A stretch of DNA of 64,000 nucleotides from Actibacterium mucosum KCTC 23349 (GCF_000647975.1 NZ_JFKE01000002.1:186001-250000), one strand, 5' to 3'. Positions 51,057 through 61,081 are shown, counted from the first letter of the stretch. The notes: generated by a model not told the origin, from the letters alone. Numbers and translations: made by a program.

Positions 51057-53228
51057 TCAATCCTTGGAATGCGCCAGTTTCGGCACGTCGGCAGCGCCCG
51101 CTGATCCCCGGCCCGACAGCGATGGGTTTTCCATGAAGAACCGGTGGCAATTGAAGCCGTTGCCGTTGACCGGGTGGCGGGTATAGCTGTTATCCGCGTT
51201 CATCACCCAGCTTTGTTCGGTATCGGCCAGGTTGGCGGCCATGATCTGGCTGACGATCTGTGCCTTGACGGTGGGGTTCTTGACATCGATCAGCGTTTCG
51301 ACGCGCCGGTTCAGGTTGCGCCCCATCCAGTCGGCCGAGGAAAAGAACACCCGCGCCTTTTTCGACGGCAGCCCGTGGCCATTGCCAAAGCACGCGATGC
51401 GCGAATGCTCCAGATAACGGCCCACCACCGATTTCACCCGGATATTGTCCGACAACCCCTTGATGCCGGGCCGCAGCCCGCAGATGCCGCGGATCACCAG
51501 GTTGATCTTCACGCCGGCCTGGCTGGCCTCGTAGAACGCGTCGATCATGTCGGGCTCGATCAACGAGTTCACCTTGCCCCAGATCTCGGCCGGGCGACCG
51601 TTGCGGGCAAACTCGGCCTCGCGGCGGATACAGTCGATCAGGGTGGATTTCATCGAATGGGGCGAGATGGACAGGTTTTCCAACCCGTCCGGCTCGGCAT
51701 AGCCACCGACATAGTTGAACACTTTGGTCGCGTCGCGCCCCAGCGCCGGGTCGCAGGTGAAAAACGACAGATCGGTGTAGATCTTGGCAGTGATCGGGTG
51801 ATAGTTGCCGGTGCCGTAATGGGTATAGGTCACCAGCTGATCGCCCTCGCGCCGCACCACGGTCGAGATTTTGGCGTGGGTCTTGTAGTTGATGAAACCA
51901 TAGGTCACGTGCGCACCGGATCGCTCCAGACGGCGCGACTGACGGATGTTCGCGGCCTCGTCGAAACGCGCCTTAAGCTCCACCAGCGCGGTGACCGATT
52001 TGCCATCCTCGGCGGCCTCGCACAGTGCCTCGACAATCGGCGAGTTCTTCGAGGTGCGGTAAAGCGTCTGTTTGATCGCCACCACGTCGGGGTCGCGCGC
52101 GGCCTGTTGCAGGAACCGCACCACCATGTCGAAGGTCTCGTAAGGGTGATGCAGCAGCATGTCTTTCTGCTTGATCGCGGCGAACATGTCGCCGTCGTGG
52201 TCCTGCACCCGTTCGGGCACACGCGGCGCAAAGGCGGGCCACAAAAGGTCGGGCCTGTCGTCGACCACCAGTTCCGACAGGTCGCCAACCCCAATCAACC
52301 CGCGCACCTCGACCACTTCGGCCTCGGTGATGTCCAGTTCCGACACGATCACACGGCGCAGGTCCTCGGGCGCGCCTGCTGACATCTTCAGGCGCACCAC
52401 CTCACCGCGGCGGCGGCGTTTCAGGGCAACCTCGAATTCGCGTACCAGGTCTTCGGCCTCTTCCTCGACCTCCAGATCGCTGTCACGCAGAACGCGGAAC
52501 GTACAGCTGCCGGTGGGGGCATAGCCGGGGAACAACTGGTCGATATGCATCACCAGCAGGTCTTCCAATGGCAAGAAACGCTTGTTGCCGTTGCGATCGG
52601 GCAGGGGGACAAAGCGGTTGGTCTGGGCCGGGATGGGCAGGATGGCGCGCAGGGGTCGGCCGTCTTTTTTGCGCTCAAGCTGCAGCGCAAGGCAAAATCC
52701 GGTATTGGCGATAAACGGGAAAGGGTGCGCCGGGTCAATCGCCAGTGGCGATAGCATCGGGAAGACCCCTTGCAGGAAGTATTCGGCCAGATGGCCCTTG
52801 TCGGCCTTGGTCAACTTTGACGGGCTTAGGATCTGAATGCCCTCGGCCTCGATCTCGCGCTTGAGCTGGTTCCAGACGGTCTGTTGCGCCTGCATCAGCT
52901 TGCGCGCGTCCTTGTCGATCAGGCGCAACTGTTCGTGCGGTGTCAGACCGTCGGCGGCGGGCGTGGTTACCCCCTTGCGCGCCAGTTCCCGCAGCCCCGC
53001 AACACGGACGGTATAAAACTCGTCCAGATTGGTCGCCGAGATTGACACAAACCGCAACCGTTCCAGCAAGGGCACGCGGGGGTTGCGGGCCTCGTCCAGC
53101 ACACGCCAGTTGAAACCCAGCCAGCTGAGCTCGCGATTGCCGAACCGTTTGGGGCCGGTGCGGTGCGTTTCGGGCACGTCGATCGGGGCAGGCAAAGGGG
53201 ATTTCAGGAAATCAGCAGGCGAGATCAT
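51057..53228 (-). CDS. ppk1: Polyphosphate kinase 1
   Basis: The 723-residue enzyme makes polyphosphate from ATP. The N-domain (FGNRELSWLGFNWRVLDEA) and the phospholipase-D-like C-domains are clear. The autophosphorylated His lies in NYKTHAKISTVVRREG, and the second conserved His in the FGNGHGLPSKKARVFFSSAD segment. PPK and PPX are often paired, and here they run in one direction with 52 bases between. No strong ribosome binding site is seen before the ATG. Confidence 0.96.
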   Translation of the reverse strand: MISPADFLKSPLPAPIDVPETHRTGPKRFGNRELSWLGFNWRVLDEARNPRVPLLERLRFVSISATNLDEFYTVRVAGLRELARKGVTTPAADGLTPHEQLRLIDKDARKLMQAQQTVWNQLKREIEAEGIQILSPSKLTKADKGHLAEYFLQGVFPMLSPLAIDPAHPFPFIANTGFCLALQLERKKDGRPLRAILPIPAQTNRFVPLPDRNGNKRFLPLEDLLVMHIDQLFPGYAPTGSCTFRVLRDSDLEVEEEAEDLVREFEVALKRRRRGEVVRLKMSAGAPEDLRRVIVSELDITEAEVVEVRGLIGVGDLSELVVDDRPDLLWPAFAPRVPERVQDHDGDMFAAIKQKDMLLHHPYETFDMVVRFLQQAARDPDVVAIKQTLYRTSKNSPIVEALCEAAEDGKSVTALVELKARFDEAANIRQSRRLERSGAHVTYGFINYKTHAKISTVVRREGDQLVTYTHYGTGNYHPITAKIYTDLSFFTCDPALGRDATKVFNYVGGYAEPDGLENLSISPHSMKSTLIDCIRREAEFARNGRPAEIWGKVNSLIEPDMIDAFYEASQAGVKINLVIRGICGLRPGIKGLSDNIRVKSVVGRYLEHSRIACFGNGHGLPSKKARVFFSSADWMGRNLNRRVETLIDVKNPTVKAQIVSQIMAANLADTEQSWVMNADNSYTRHPVNGNGFNCHRFFMENPSLSGRGSAGAADVPKLAHSKD

Positions 53229-53259
53229 GGGGGCAGGAAACCTTAAAAAGAGGCGCAGT

Positions 53260-53949
53260 TTATGGGGCAGAACCCTTGGGATTGTCCAGTATCTGCGCGG
53301 CCAAACGTGTGGTTACTTTGCGATTTTCTGCCAGTGCCTGTCGGTCCAATGCATCGACCACCCATTGGGCAGCAGCGAAAGACCGCTCCATCCGTCCCAA
53401 CAGGTAAGGGATCAAGCCATCGGCAACCGTCAGTTGCCGGTCGGCCAGCAGTTTCTTCAGCACTTCCGCCAGAAGCGTGTCGTCAGGTGCCTGCAGCGTG
53501 ACAGCGGCGGTGCCCTGAATACGGCTGGCCAGATCGGGCAGGACAAACGGCCAGAGTTTCGGCGCGTTGCGGCCGGTCATCAACAGGCTGCCGCCTTCGG
53601 CCAAAAGCAAGTTATGCAGGTGAAACAATTGCTCTTCGCAGGGTTGGTTCCCGGCAAGTGCGTCGCAATCTTCGACCACAACCGCGCCACATTGAGCCAG
53701 CCCGTCGATATCCGCCTGGGCAAGCATATTGGCATCAAAGACCAAGGCACCGGTTTGCGCCGCCCAGACATGTGCCAGATGTGTCTTGCCCGCGCCCACA
53801 GGGCCCAACAACAGCAGTTTGCGTTGCGGCCAGTCGGGCCAGGCGTCGATCTGCGCAACGGCCACGGCGTTGGGGGCGGCGACAAAAAAATCTCCGCGCT
53901 CCAACGCGGTGCGGTGGGGCAGGTTCAGGGGCAGTTGTTGACCGGTCAT
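53260..53949 (-). CDS. hda: DnaA-homologous Hda-type regulator of initiation
   Basis: The 229-residue protein is an AAA+ relative of DnaA without the DNA-binding domain IV. The N-terminal QLPLNLPHR motif matches the beta-clamp binding peptide of Hda. Walker A is LLGPVGAGKTHLA near residue 48, Walker B AVVVEDCDAL near 90. Hda promotes hydrolysis of DnaA-ATP after replication starts. The ATG overlaps the stop of the AI-2E permease gene by four bases. It is 31 bases upstream of ppk1. Confidence 0.88.
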   Translation of the reverse strand: MTGQQLPLNLPHRTALERGDFFVAAPNAVAVAQIDAWPDWPQRKLLLLGPVGAGKTHLAHVWAAQTGALVFDANMLAQADIDGLAQCGAVVVEDCDALAGNQPCEEQLFHLHNLLLAEGGSLLMTGRNAPKLWPFVLPDLASRIQGTAAVTLQAPDDTLLAEVLKKLLADRQLTVADGLIPYLLGRMERSFAAAQWVVDALDRQALAENRKVTTRLAAQILDNPKGSAP

Positions 53950-55010
53950 TCGTCTGTGGTGCCGCGACCCTGATACAGGCGGCTTTGCATGTAGCGCCCC
54001 ACGCCAAACCGCATCAGCACCCCGATGGAGGCCGCAACGGGCACAGCGACCAACATGCCGACAAATCCGAAAGCCGACCCAAAGACCGACAGCGCGAAGA
54101 TCAGCCAGACCGGGTGCAACCCAACCGAGCCGCCCACAAGTTTGGGGGTCAGGAAATTGCCCTCGATCACTTGTCCGGCGGCAAAGATGGCGCCGATCAC
54201 CCCGATCATCAGCCAATCGCCCCAGAATTGGAACACCGCCAGACCCAGCGCCAATGCGCCGCCCACCAGCGCGCCCACATAGGGGATGAACGAGATCAGC
54301 CCGGCGATGAACCCGACGATCAGACCAAATTGCAGCCCCGCGATCATCAGCGCCACGGCATAAAACGTGCCCTGGATCACGCAAACCATGCCTTGGCCGC
54401 GAATGAAACTGGCCAATGTGCGGTCAACCTGACCAGCTAGATCGCGGATTACCGGGGCGTGGTCGCGGGGCAAAAGCGCGTCGATCTCTGCCACCATCCG
54501 GTCCCAATCCATCAACAGGTAGAAGGTGATTACCGGCACCAGAACCACCAGCGTCAGCACATTCAGCAGCGACAGGGCCGAATTGGCCACTGCATTCACC
54601 AGCTCGCCGCCGCGCGACTGGATCGTCTGGCCCAGCGAGTGCAAAGACTGCCGGATCACGCTGTCGCTGTCGGCAAGGGACGGAAAGCGCGCGGTCAGAT
54701 AGGCCTGCAGATCGCTGGCAGCTTGCGGGGCGATATTGACCAGCGCCAGGGATTGGTCGATCATCAACGGGATGATGGCCAGCGCCATAATCACGAAAAT
54801 CACCAATGCAATCAATGTGATGGTCACCGTGGCCCAGACACGGCTGAACCCCATGATCTCTAACCGATCTGCCACGGGATCAAGGAAATAAGCGATTGCA
54901 GCCCCAATCACGAAGGGCAACAGCACACCGCCCAGAAACCAAAGTGCCAACAGCATAACCGCCAACACGATGCCCCAATACCTGAGTTGCTTGTCAATCG
55001 GCAGTGCCAT
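53946..55010 (-). CDS. AI-2E family transporter (PerM/TqsA type)
   Basis: The 354-residue protein has about eight membrane segments and the family signatures GGVLLPFVIGAAIAYFLDPV near residue 25 and FIPYVGALVGGALALGLAVF near 240. The domain was named for autoinducer-2 export, but most members have other or unknown substrates. It begins the minus-strand unit that also holds hda, ppk1 and ppx. The order permease-hda recurs in Rhodobacterales. Confidence 0.9.
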   Translation of the reverse strand: MALPIDKQLRYWGIVLAVMLLALWFLGGVLLPFVIGAAIAYFLDPVADRLEIMGFSRVWATVTITLIALVIFVIMALAIIPLMIDQSLALVNIAPQAASDLQAYLTARFPSLADSDSVIRQSLHSLGQTIQSRGGELVNAVANSALSLLNVLTLVVLVPVITFYLLMDWDRMVAEIDALLPRDHAPVIRDLAGQVDRTLASFIRGQGMVCVIQGTFYAVALMIAGLQFGLIVGFIAGLISFIPYVGALVGGALALGLAVFQFWGDWLMIGVIGAIFAAGQVIEGNFLTPKLVGGSVGLHPVWLIFALSVFGSAFGFVGMLVAVPVAASIGVLMRFGVGRYMQSRLYQGRGTTDE

Positions 55011-55057
55011 GAAACCCTCGCTTGCTTGGCCCTACTTTGACCATTGGCGCATAAGTT

Positions 55058-55876
55058 TCAAGCGCCTCGCGCCAGTGTTGCAATAGCGCGCAGCGCGGTT
55101 CGGGTTGGGGGATCGTGCCGACCGTCATGGTGGCTGACCAACCATTCGCGGTGAGACAGATCCGCGATCGGGTCGCTGACCTGCTGTAGGCCGGGGATCA
55201 GACCGGCGGCGAAGGTGGGCAACACGACGCGGCCCAGCCCTTGCTGTGCCAGTTGCGCGGCGAGGCGAGGATCGTCGGCATGCAGCGCGGCGGGGCCGTC
55301 TTGCGCGCGAATCCATCGCGCCGACGGGGTGGGGTGGGCGATATTGCCCGATGTGATCCACCCCCCGCAGGCGGCGTCGCGGGCAAAGGCGGCGTAATGG
55401 ATATGGCGCAGTGGTTGCGCGGCCAGCCATGGCTGGGTCGGCTTGTCATTGCGAATGCCGATATCCACTTCGCGGCGGGCGATGTCCAGCCGGGCCTCCG
55501 AAGGCACAAAGACCGGCGCCCAGTTGAGATCGGGCCGCCAGACCTGCCCGATACGGGTGGCCATCCAAAGCGACGTCCAGGTTCCGCCCGAAATGCGCAC
55601 GGGGGCCGGGCGTGCCTCTGCCAGTGTCCAGTCTTCCACCTGCTGACCGCTTTGCCGCAAGGCGCGGGCCAGAGGCAATAGGGCGCGCCCCTCGGCGGAC
55701 AGGGCATACCCGTGTCGCCCGCGCAGGAACAGCCGCTTGCCCAGATCCCGCTCCAGGCGCGTCATACGCCGGCTGACCGTGGCTTGCGAGGTGCCACTGA
55801 CCTGCGCCGCGCCTGCCAGCCCGCCATGGCTGGCAACGTCGAGAAACAGGGCGATGTCATCCAGGCTGGCTTTCAT
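55058..55876 (-). CDS. LysR family transcriptional regulator
   Basis: The 272-residue protein has an LTTR DNA-binding domain at residues 4-60 (IALFLDVASHGGLAGAAQVSG, SQATVSRRMTRLERDLGKRL) and a truncated-looking effector domain of about 185 residues, slightly shorter than the usual 200-210. A symmetrical TTGCA/TGCAA box lies just upstream of its start, as expected for autoregulation. It is divergent from the small basic protein gene. The effector is unknown. Confidence 0.9.
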   Translation of the reverse strand: MKASLDDIALFLDVASHGGLAGAAQVSGTSQATVSRRMTRLERDLGKRLFLRGRHGYALSAEGRALLPLARALRQSGQQVEDWTLAEARPAPVRISGGTWTSLWMATRIGQVWRPDLNWAPVFVPSEARLDIARREVDIGIRNDKPTQPWLAAQPLRHIHYAAFARDAACGGWITSGNIAHPTPSARWIRAQDGPAALHADDPRLAAQLAQQGLGRVVLPTFAAGLIPGLQQVSDPIADLSHREWLVSHHDGRHDPPTRTALRAIATLARGA

Positions 55877-55878
55877 TT

Positions 55879-55898
55879 TTGCAAACCTACTTGTGCAA
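55879..55898. promoter_or_regulatory. LysR-type operator TTGCA-N10-TGCAA
   Basis: TTGCA (55879-55883) and TGCAA (55894-55898) are inverted arms ten bases apart, three bases before the LysR start codon. A nested ACTTG/CAAGT dyad (55889-55900) overlaps it. Position between divergent genes fits autoregulation by the LysR protein. Confidence 0.5.
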
Positions 55899-55954
55899 GT
55901 GGTGGCGGCGCGGCCACGTGTTTGAGCGTAAACTTAGGCTACAGGAGAAGCGTC

Positions 55955-56170
55955 ATGATGCCAATATTTACAGGAAAAATTCGAGCCGAGCAGCCGTTCA
56001 CGTCCTATCGCGCCGAACAAGAAACATTTACGAAAATGGAAGAAGAAAGGCGGCGAAAGGCGCGCCAAGCGCGCAAGCGTGGGATCGTGGCCGCATTTCA
56101 CCATGTGCACAGCCGCTGGCGGCGCTTGCTATTGCACATCACATCGGCGAAAAGGCAAAAAAGCCACTGA
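55955..56170 (+). CDS. Small Arg/Lys-rich protein upstream of proS
   Basis: The 71-residue product starts MMPIFTGKIRAEQPFTSYRA. Residues 28-45 are extremely basic (EEERRRKARQARKRG) and the end RWRRLLLHITSAKRQKSH is basic and amphipathic. Such sequence suggests binding to RNA, DNA or membrane, but no family is recognised. ACAGGAG lies about ten bases before the ATG. It ends 21 bases before proS and is probably cotranscribed. It could also be translated from the second ATG at 55958. Confidence 0.6.
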   Translation: MMPIFTGKIRAEQPFTSYRAEQETFTKMEEERRRKARQARKRGIVAAFHHVHSRWRRLLLHITSAKRQKSH

Positions 56171-56191
56171 ATACTTGCAAAAGAGACGCCA

Positions 56192-57523
56192 ATGCGCCTG
56201 AGCCGCTATTTCCTGCCCGTTCTGAAAGAAACGCCCGCCGAGGCGCAGATTGTCAGCCATCGTCTGATGCTGCGCGCGGGCATGATCCGGCAATCGTCGG
56301 CGGGGATCTATTCGTGGCTGCCGCTGGGCTATAAAGTGCTGCAAAAGCTGGAACAGATCGTGCATGAGGAACAGCAGCGTGCCGGCCACATCCCGCTGTT
56401 GATGCCGACGCTGCAATCGGCCGATCTGTGGCGCGAAAGCGGGCGGTATGACGATTACGGCGAAGAGATGCTGCGTATCACCGACCGGCACGGGCGCGAC
56501 ATGTTGTATGGCCCCACCAACGAAGAGCTGATCACCGATATCTTCCGGTCCTATGTGAACAGCTACAAGGACCTGCCGCTGACGCTGTATCACATCCAGT
56601 GGAAGTTCCGCGATGAACGCCGGCCGCGGTTCGGCGTGATGCGCGGGCGCGAGTTCCTGATGAAGGACGGCTACAACTTCGACCTCACGAAAGAAGCCGC
56701 GCTGCACGCCTATAACCGCCATCTGGTGACCTATTTGCGCACGTTTGAACGGATGGGCCTGCAAGCCATCCCGATGCGCGCTGACAGTGGACCCATCGGC
56801 GGCGACGACACGCATGAGTTCCTGGTACTGGCCGAAACGGGCGAGTCCGAGGTGTTTTATGACAGCGCGGTCACCGACCTGAGCTTTGGCGACCGGGCGA
56901 TCGACTATGACGATGTGGTGCAATGCCAGTCGATCATGGAAGAGTTCACCACCAAATACGCCCGCACCGATGAAACCCATGACGAAGCGCTGTTTAACGA
57001 GATACCCGAGGATCGCCGCCGCAGCGCGCGCGGGATCGAGGTGGGCCAGATCTTCTATTTCGGCACCAAGTATTCCGAGGCGATGGGCGCCACCGTGGTC
57101 AACGACCAGCAGGAGCAGGTGCCGGTGCATATGGGCAGCCACGGGATCGGCGTCAGCCGCCTGATCGGCGCGATCATCGAGGCCAGCCATGACGACAACG
57201 GCATCATCTGGCCCGAAGGCGTGACGCCGTTCCATTGCGGCATCGTGAACCTGCGCCAGGGCGACGAAGCGGCCGATGCGGCCTGCGAGGCGCTGTATGA
57301 ACAGCTGACCAATGCCGGTCTGGATCCGCTTTACGACGACCGCAACGAACGCGCCGGCGGCAAGTTTGCAACGATGGACCTGATCGGGCTGCCCTGGCGC
57401 ATCACCGTTGGCCCGCGGGGGCTGAAAAACGGGGTTGTGGAACTGACCAGCCGCAAAACCGGCGAAAGCGTCGAGATGGCGCCCGAAGCCGCCGTGGCGC
57501 GGATCATCGAGATTTACACCTAA
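56192..57523 (+). CDS. proS: Prolyl-tRNA synthetase, short ProS type
   Basis: The 443-residue class II synthetase lacks the editing insertion, as in alphaproteobacteria and mitochondria. Motif 1 ([22 protein letters not shown]) and motif 2 ([21 protein letters not shown]) are clear, motif 3 is [17 protein letters not shown] near residue 315, and the anticodon-binding domain follows ([17 protein letters not shown]). It charges tRNA-Pro. The stop overlaps the start of the serine hydrolase gene by one base (TAATG). Confidence 0.97.
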   Translation: MRLSRYFLPVLKETPAEAQIVSHRLMLRAGMIRQSSAGIYSWLPLGYKVLQKLEQIVHEEQQRAGHIPLLMPTLQSADLWRESGRYDDYGEEMLRITDRHGRDMLYGPTNEELITDIFRSYVNSYKDLPLTLYHIQWKFRDERRPRFGVMRGREFLMKDGYNFDLTKEAALHAYNRHLVTYLRTFERMGLQAIPMRADSGPIGGDDTHEFLVLAETGESEVFYDSAVTDLSFGDRAIDYDDVVQCQSIMEEFTTKYARTDETHDEALFNEIPEDRRRSARGIEVGQIFYFGTKYSEAMGATVVNDQQEQVPVHMGSHGIGVSRLIGAIIEASHDDNGIIWPEGVTPFHCGIVNLRQGDEAADAACEALYEQLTNAGLDPLYDDRNERAGGKFATMDLIGLPWRITVGPRGLKNGVVELTSRKTGESVEMAPEAAVARIIEIYT

Positions 57524-58479
57524 TGGCAAAGCGGGCGCTGTGGCGAGGTGCGTTCCGTCTTGCCTTGGCTATGGTGATCGGGGCCGGGGCCGCTGTGGCG
57601 GATACGGCCAAGGTAGGTGTCTTCTTCGATAGCTGGTTGGACAGCGTTGGAAACCCACCTTCGGTTGGTGTTCTTATGCGCGGTGACAAGGTTGTTAAGC
57701 GCTATGCACGCGGATTCGCCGCCGATCAACCGGTCGAGCTGCAAAGTACTTCCAAATCCATCACCGCCGCCTGCATTAAATCGCTCGTCGATGAAAGCCG
57801 CCTGACCTTTGATGCAACGCTTCAAGACCTGCTGGGACAGGGCGGTGACATCACGATCGCGCAGCTGTTGACCCATTCAAGTGGCCTGACGCCGGACGAA
57901 ACCCAGAGACCTATGGGGAGGTGGCGATTTGACCCGCGCCCCCGCTGGGGCAAGGCAACGAAGCGCGCTTTGGAACGCAAGAAGCTTGGGCCGAAAACTT
58001 TTGCCTATAACAACGAGAATTACGCCATCCTTGGCGTGGTAATCGGAGCTGTGGCTGGTGAAGCCTATGACAGTTTTTGCGCCCGTCGGGTGCTCAAACC
58101 GCTGGGTATCGCGTCGGGCGAATTGTCACCAGTTTCAGGCGCGTTTGGGCCGTGGGGCGGCTGGCGCATGTCCGCTGAAGATTATGCCCGGTTCCATCGT
58201 TCCACCCATGTGCGTTCGGATGCAGGCAACTTGCCGCGGGCAGATATGGGCGGCGGGGCGTTTTACGGCATGGGTATGATTGGACGTGCGAGCGGCAACG
58301 GTTTTAATCATTGGCATTTTGGATCGTTGTGTTTTGGCGACGGCAGAGGCAACGGCGGCAGCTATACTGTCAGTTGGGGCAAAACGTGGTCGTTCTTTGC
58401 CGCCTACGAGGCTTGTATAGACGGGAATGCCATGGGCGCGCTTGATCGCAGCCTGATCCAAGCGCTATTCTCGAATTGA
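57523..58479 (+). CDS. Serine hydrolase, beta-lactamase/penicillin-binding fold
   Basis: The 318-residue product has a signal peptide ending AVADTAK near residue 27 and acts in the periplasm. Motif 1 SxxK is STSK at S75-K78 and motif 2 YxN is Y162-N164 (YNN). A third motif resembling HxG/KTG is hinted at by NGGSYTVSWGK near residue 290, less clear. Members are class C type esterases, D-Ala-D-Ala peptidases or lactamases. Translational coupling to proS (TAATG) is unusual in function but sound in sequence. Confidence 0.85.
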   Translation: MAKRALWRGAFRLALAMVIGAGAAVADTAKVGVFFDSWLDSVGNPPSVGVLMRGDKVVKRYARGFAADQPVELQSTSKSITAACIKSLVDESRLTFDATLQDLLGQGGDITIAQLLTHSSGLTPDETQRPMGRWRFDPRPRWGKATKRALERKKLGPKTFAYNNENYAILGVVIGAVAGEAYDSFCARRVLKPLGIASGELSPVSGAFGPWGGWRMSAEDYARFHRSTHVRSDAGNLPRADMGGGAFYGMGMIGRASGNGFNHWHFGSLCFGDGRGNGGSYTVSWGKTWSFFAAYEACIDGNAMGALDRSLIQALFSN

Positions 58480-58506
58480 GGCAGATCTAAACGATCGGAG
58501 GCGGGC

Positions 58507-58998
58507 ATGATCCTTAGAATGCTGACCATGGTGGGTGGGTTGTCAGGGGCAGTGGGCCTGTCGCAGTTCCCTGAATTCTCGCAGCAATATCTGCAGCGGC
58601 TGTCGGGCGCGGTGGACGAATTGCGGATCGTGGCTACGGGGTTTGATATCTCGGCCAAGGCGGCGGGGCTGACCCGCGACGAGGCGCTGGCGCAGATGCA
58701 GCGCGGCACCGAGTTTCAGACCACCTTGCGGGACAACCTGGTAAACAGTCTGGTTCGCTTTGACCGGCTGAGCGCCGACTATGACACCTTGTCGGGTAAA
58801 ACTGCGCTGCAACGGTTGTCGCAGCCCTGGCGATTTGCCGATGTGGACCTCGCGCGGCGTACATGGGACGATTACAAGCCGGCGGTGCCGGTGACGACCG
58901 ATGGGCTGATCTGTGCCGGGATCGGGTTTTTGGCGGGGTGGGGGCTTATCAGTGCCTTGGCGGCCCTTCTTCGCCGACCGTTCCGCCGTCGCGCTTGA
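58507..58998 (+). CDS. DUF2937 family membrane protein
   Basis: The 163-residue protein has an N-terminal hydrophobic segment (ILRMLTMVGGLSGAVGL) followed by SQFPEFSQQYLQRLSGAVDELR, the DUF2937 start pattern, a helical middle part and a C-terminal membrane segment (LICAGIGFLAGWGLISALAAL) with a basic tail. Function is unknown. GGAGGCGGGC precedes the ATG. It lies between the serine hydrolase and lolC/E, all in one direction. Confidence 0.85.
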   Translation: MILRMLTMVGGLSGAVGLSQFPEFSQQYLQRLSGAVDELRIVATGFDISAKAAGLTRDEALAQMQRGTEFQTTLRDNLVNSLVRFDRLSADYDTLSGKTALQRLSQPWRFADVDLARRTWDDYKPAVPVTTDGLICAGIGFLAGWGLISALAALLRRPFRRRA

Positions 58999-59050
58999 CC
59001 TGCGGGGCGATCGGCCCCAGTTTGCCGCGTGAACCATAAAAGGAGCCGTC

Positions 59051-60337
59051 ATGGCCGGGCAGACCCCTCCGTTTTCACGGTATGAATGGATGATCGCGTG
59101 GCGTTACCTGCGCGCCCGCAGGGCCGAAGGCGGGGTCAGCGTGATGACCTGGATCAGCCTGATCGGCATCATGTTGGCGGTTGCCGCCCTGATCATCACG
59201 TTGGCGGTGCGGGCCGGGTTTCGGGCCGAGTTCGTCGACACGATCCTGGGCGTGAACGCGCATGTCACCGTGTATTCCACCGTTTATGTCACCGAAACCG
59301 GCCAAACCACCCGCGTGATTACCGAATATCAGGACATGGCGGCGCGTATTGCCGATGTTGAGGGTGTTTTGCGCGCAGCGCCTTTGATCAAAGGGCAGGT
59401 CATGGCCAATCTGCGCAGCCAGAACGCCGGGGTCGAGGTGTACGGCATTGCGGCCGAAGACCTGAAAACAATTCCCGGCGTTGTGCGTGAAGAAACGGCC
59501 AAAGGGGATATCGAGCGGTTTGACGAAGGGATCGCCATCGGTTCAGGCATCGCACGAACGCTGGGCGTGGACGTCGGTGACAAGATCAAGTTGATCTCGC
59601 CGAACGGTGTTCAGACCCCTCTGGGCCGCAGCCCACGCGTGAAAGCCTATGAGGTGGTCTATGTCTTCTCGGCGGGGCGCTACGACGTGGACAAGACCCG
59701 CGTCTACATGCCCTTTGCCGAGGCGCAAATCTATTTCAACCGCGAGGGGGTTGCCGACGAGATCGAAGTGATCGTCGAAGATCCCGATCAGATTGAAGGT
59801 TACAGCCTTGACCTGTTGAAAGCGGGCGGCGAACGCACGCTTTTGTGGACGTGGCGCGACAGTGCCAGTTCGTTCCTGCGGGCGCTGGACGTGGAAGACA
59901 CGGTGATGTTCGTGCTGATGTCGGTGTTGGTGTTGATCGCCTCGATGAACATCATCTCGGGCCTTGTGATGCTGGTGAAGAACAAGGGGCGCGACATTGG
60001 GATTTTGCGCACGATGGGGCTGAGCGAGGGTTCGGTTCTGCGGGTCTTCTTTTTGTGCGGTGCGCTGGTGGGGCTGGTGGGTACAGCTTTGGGGGTAATC
60101 TTGGGTTGCCTGTTTGCGGCCTATTTCGACGCGATCCTGGCCTTTGTGAACGGTGCCTCGGGGGGCGGGGTCTGGGATGCGTCGATCCGCGGGATCTATA
60201 AGCTGCCGGCGAAACTGCAATTGGTCGATGTGTTATCAGCGGTGGGATTGTCGTTGTTTTTGTCCTTTGTCATCACGATTTTTCCAGCCCGGCGCGCGGC
60301 GCGGATGAACCCGGTGGAGGCGTTGCGCTATGAGTGA
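59051..60337 (+). CDS. lolC: Lipoprotein-releasing ABC transporter permease LolC/LolE
   Basis: The 428-residue protein has one membrane segment near residue 30, a large periplasmic domain (about 55-285) and three C-terminal segments with the FtsX/MacB fold. [20 protein letters not shown] near residue 310 is the coupling-helix region, and [19 protein letters not shown] ends the chain as in LolC/E. Alphaproteobacteria often encode a single LolC/E-type subunit that acts as a homodimer. It extracts outer-membrane lipoproteins with LolD. The end overlaps lolD by eight bases. Confidence 0.95.
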   Translation: MAGQTPPFSRYEWMIAWRYLRARRAEGGVSVMTWISLIGIMLAVAALIITLAVRAGFRAEFVDTILGVNAHVTVYSTVYVTETGQTTRVITEYQDMAARIADVEGVLRAAPLIKGQVMANLRSQNAGVEVYGIAAEDLKTIPGVVREETAKGDIERFDEGIAIGSGIARTLGVDVGDKIKLISPNGVQTPLGRSPRVKAYEVVYVFSAGRYDVDKTRVYMPFAEAQIYFNREGVADEIEVIVEDPDQIEGYSLDLLKAGGERTLLWTWRDSASSFLRALDVEDTVMFVLMSVLVLIASMNIISGLVMLVKNKGRDIGILRTMGLSEGSVLRVFFLCGALVGLVGTALGVILGCLFAAYFDAILAFVNGASGGGVWDASIRGIYKLPAKLQLVDVLSAVGLSLFLSFVITIFPARRAARMNPVEALRYE

Positions 60338-61013
60338 TCTGGTGTTGGAGCTTGCCGGCGTTGAAAAGGCCTATAACCGCGGGAAACCCAACGAGCTGGT
60401 GGTGCTGCGTGGCGCTGATCTGCAGGTTGCACCGGGTGAGATTGTTGCCCTTGTGGCGCCGTCCGGGGCGGGTAAGTCCACCTTGCTGCATATTGCAGGG
60501 TTGCTGGATGGCGCGGATGCGGGGCGCGTCGCCATTGCGGGCCAGGATGCCGCGGGCCTTGGTGACCGACGGCGCACGGCCATACGGCGGCAGAACGTGG
60601 GATTTGTCTATCAGTTCCACCATTTGCTGCCCGAGTTCACAGCATTGGAGAATATCGTGTTGCCACAGTTGGCGAACGGTGTTTCAGCGGCGGCGGCACG
60701 GGCGCGGGCGGAGGATTTGTTGAACCGGGTTGGTGTGGCTGAACGTGCCGGGCATCGGCCAGCGGCCTTGTCGGGGGGCGAGCAGCAGCGGGTGGCGTTT
60801 TGCCGGGCGCTGGCCAACGCGCCGCAACTGTTGTTGGCAGATGAGCCGACCGGAAATCTGGACCCCGATACCGCGGATCGGGTGTTCGCGGCGTTGGTGA
60901 ACCTGGTGCAAGAGACCGGGCTGTCGGCAGTAATCGCCACACATAACCTGGAACTTGCGGCGCGGATGACACGCATGGTGCGGTTGGAGGGTGGTCGCCT
61001 TATCGCGGGCTGA
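60330..61013 (+). CDS. lolD: Lipoprotein-releasing ABC transporter ATPase LolD
   Basis: The 227-residue ATPase has Walker [13 protein letters not shown] near residue 45, signature [14 protein letters not shown] near 145 and Walker [12 protein letters not shown] near 170. It is typical of the MacB/LolD branch. It powers LolC/E; the ATG lies inside the permease 3' end (8-base overlap), so translation is coupled. A strong inverted repeat follows the stop. Confidence 0.96.
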   Translation: MSDLVLELAGVEKAYNRGKPNELVVLRGADLQVAPGEIVALVAPSGAGKSTLLHIAGLLDGADAGRVAIAGQDAAGLGDRRRTAIRRQNVGFVYQFHHLLPEFTALENIVLPQLANGVSAAAARARAEDLLNRVGVAERAGHRPAALSGGEQQRVAFCRALANAPQLLLADEPTGNLDPDTADRVFAALVNLVQETGLSAVIATHNLELAARMTRMVRLEGGRLIAG

Positions 61014-61015
61014 GC

Positions 61016-61067
61016 GCCGCCTTTGGGCGCGTCCCACCCGCCCGCCCCCGACGCGCCCAAAGGCGGC
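61016..61067. terminator. 18-bp perfect inverted repeat between lolD and the YdcZ-type gene
   Basis: Arms at 61016-61033 (starting GCCGCCTTTGGGCG) and 61050-61067 pair perfectly over 18 bases with a 16-base C-rich loop. It separates convergent genes whose stops are 68 bases apart. There is no T tract on either strand, so it may end transcripts by RNA folding and 3' trimming or with Rho. Confidence 0.7.
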
Positions 61068-61081
61068 TGGGCCTGTGGGGC

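Noticed and set aside
55878-55885. TTTGCAAA before the LysR gene as a PccR-type site
   Set aside because: A single 8-mer is expected about once per 64 kb by chance; here it is better explained as part of the LysR TTGCA/TGCAA box.
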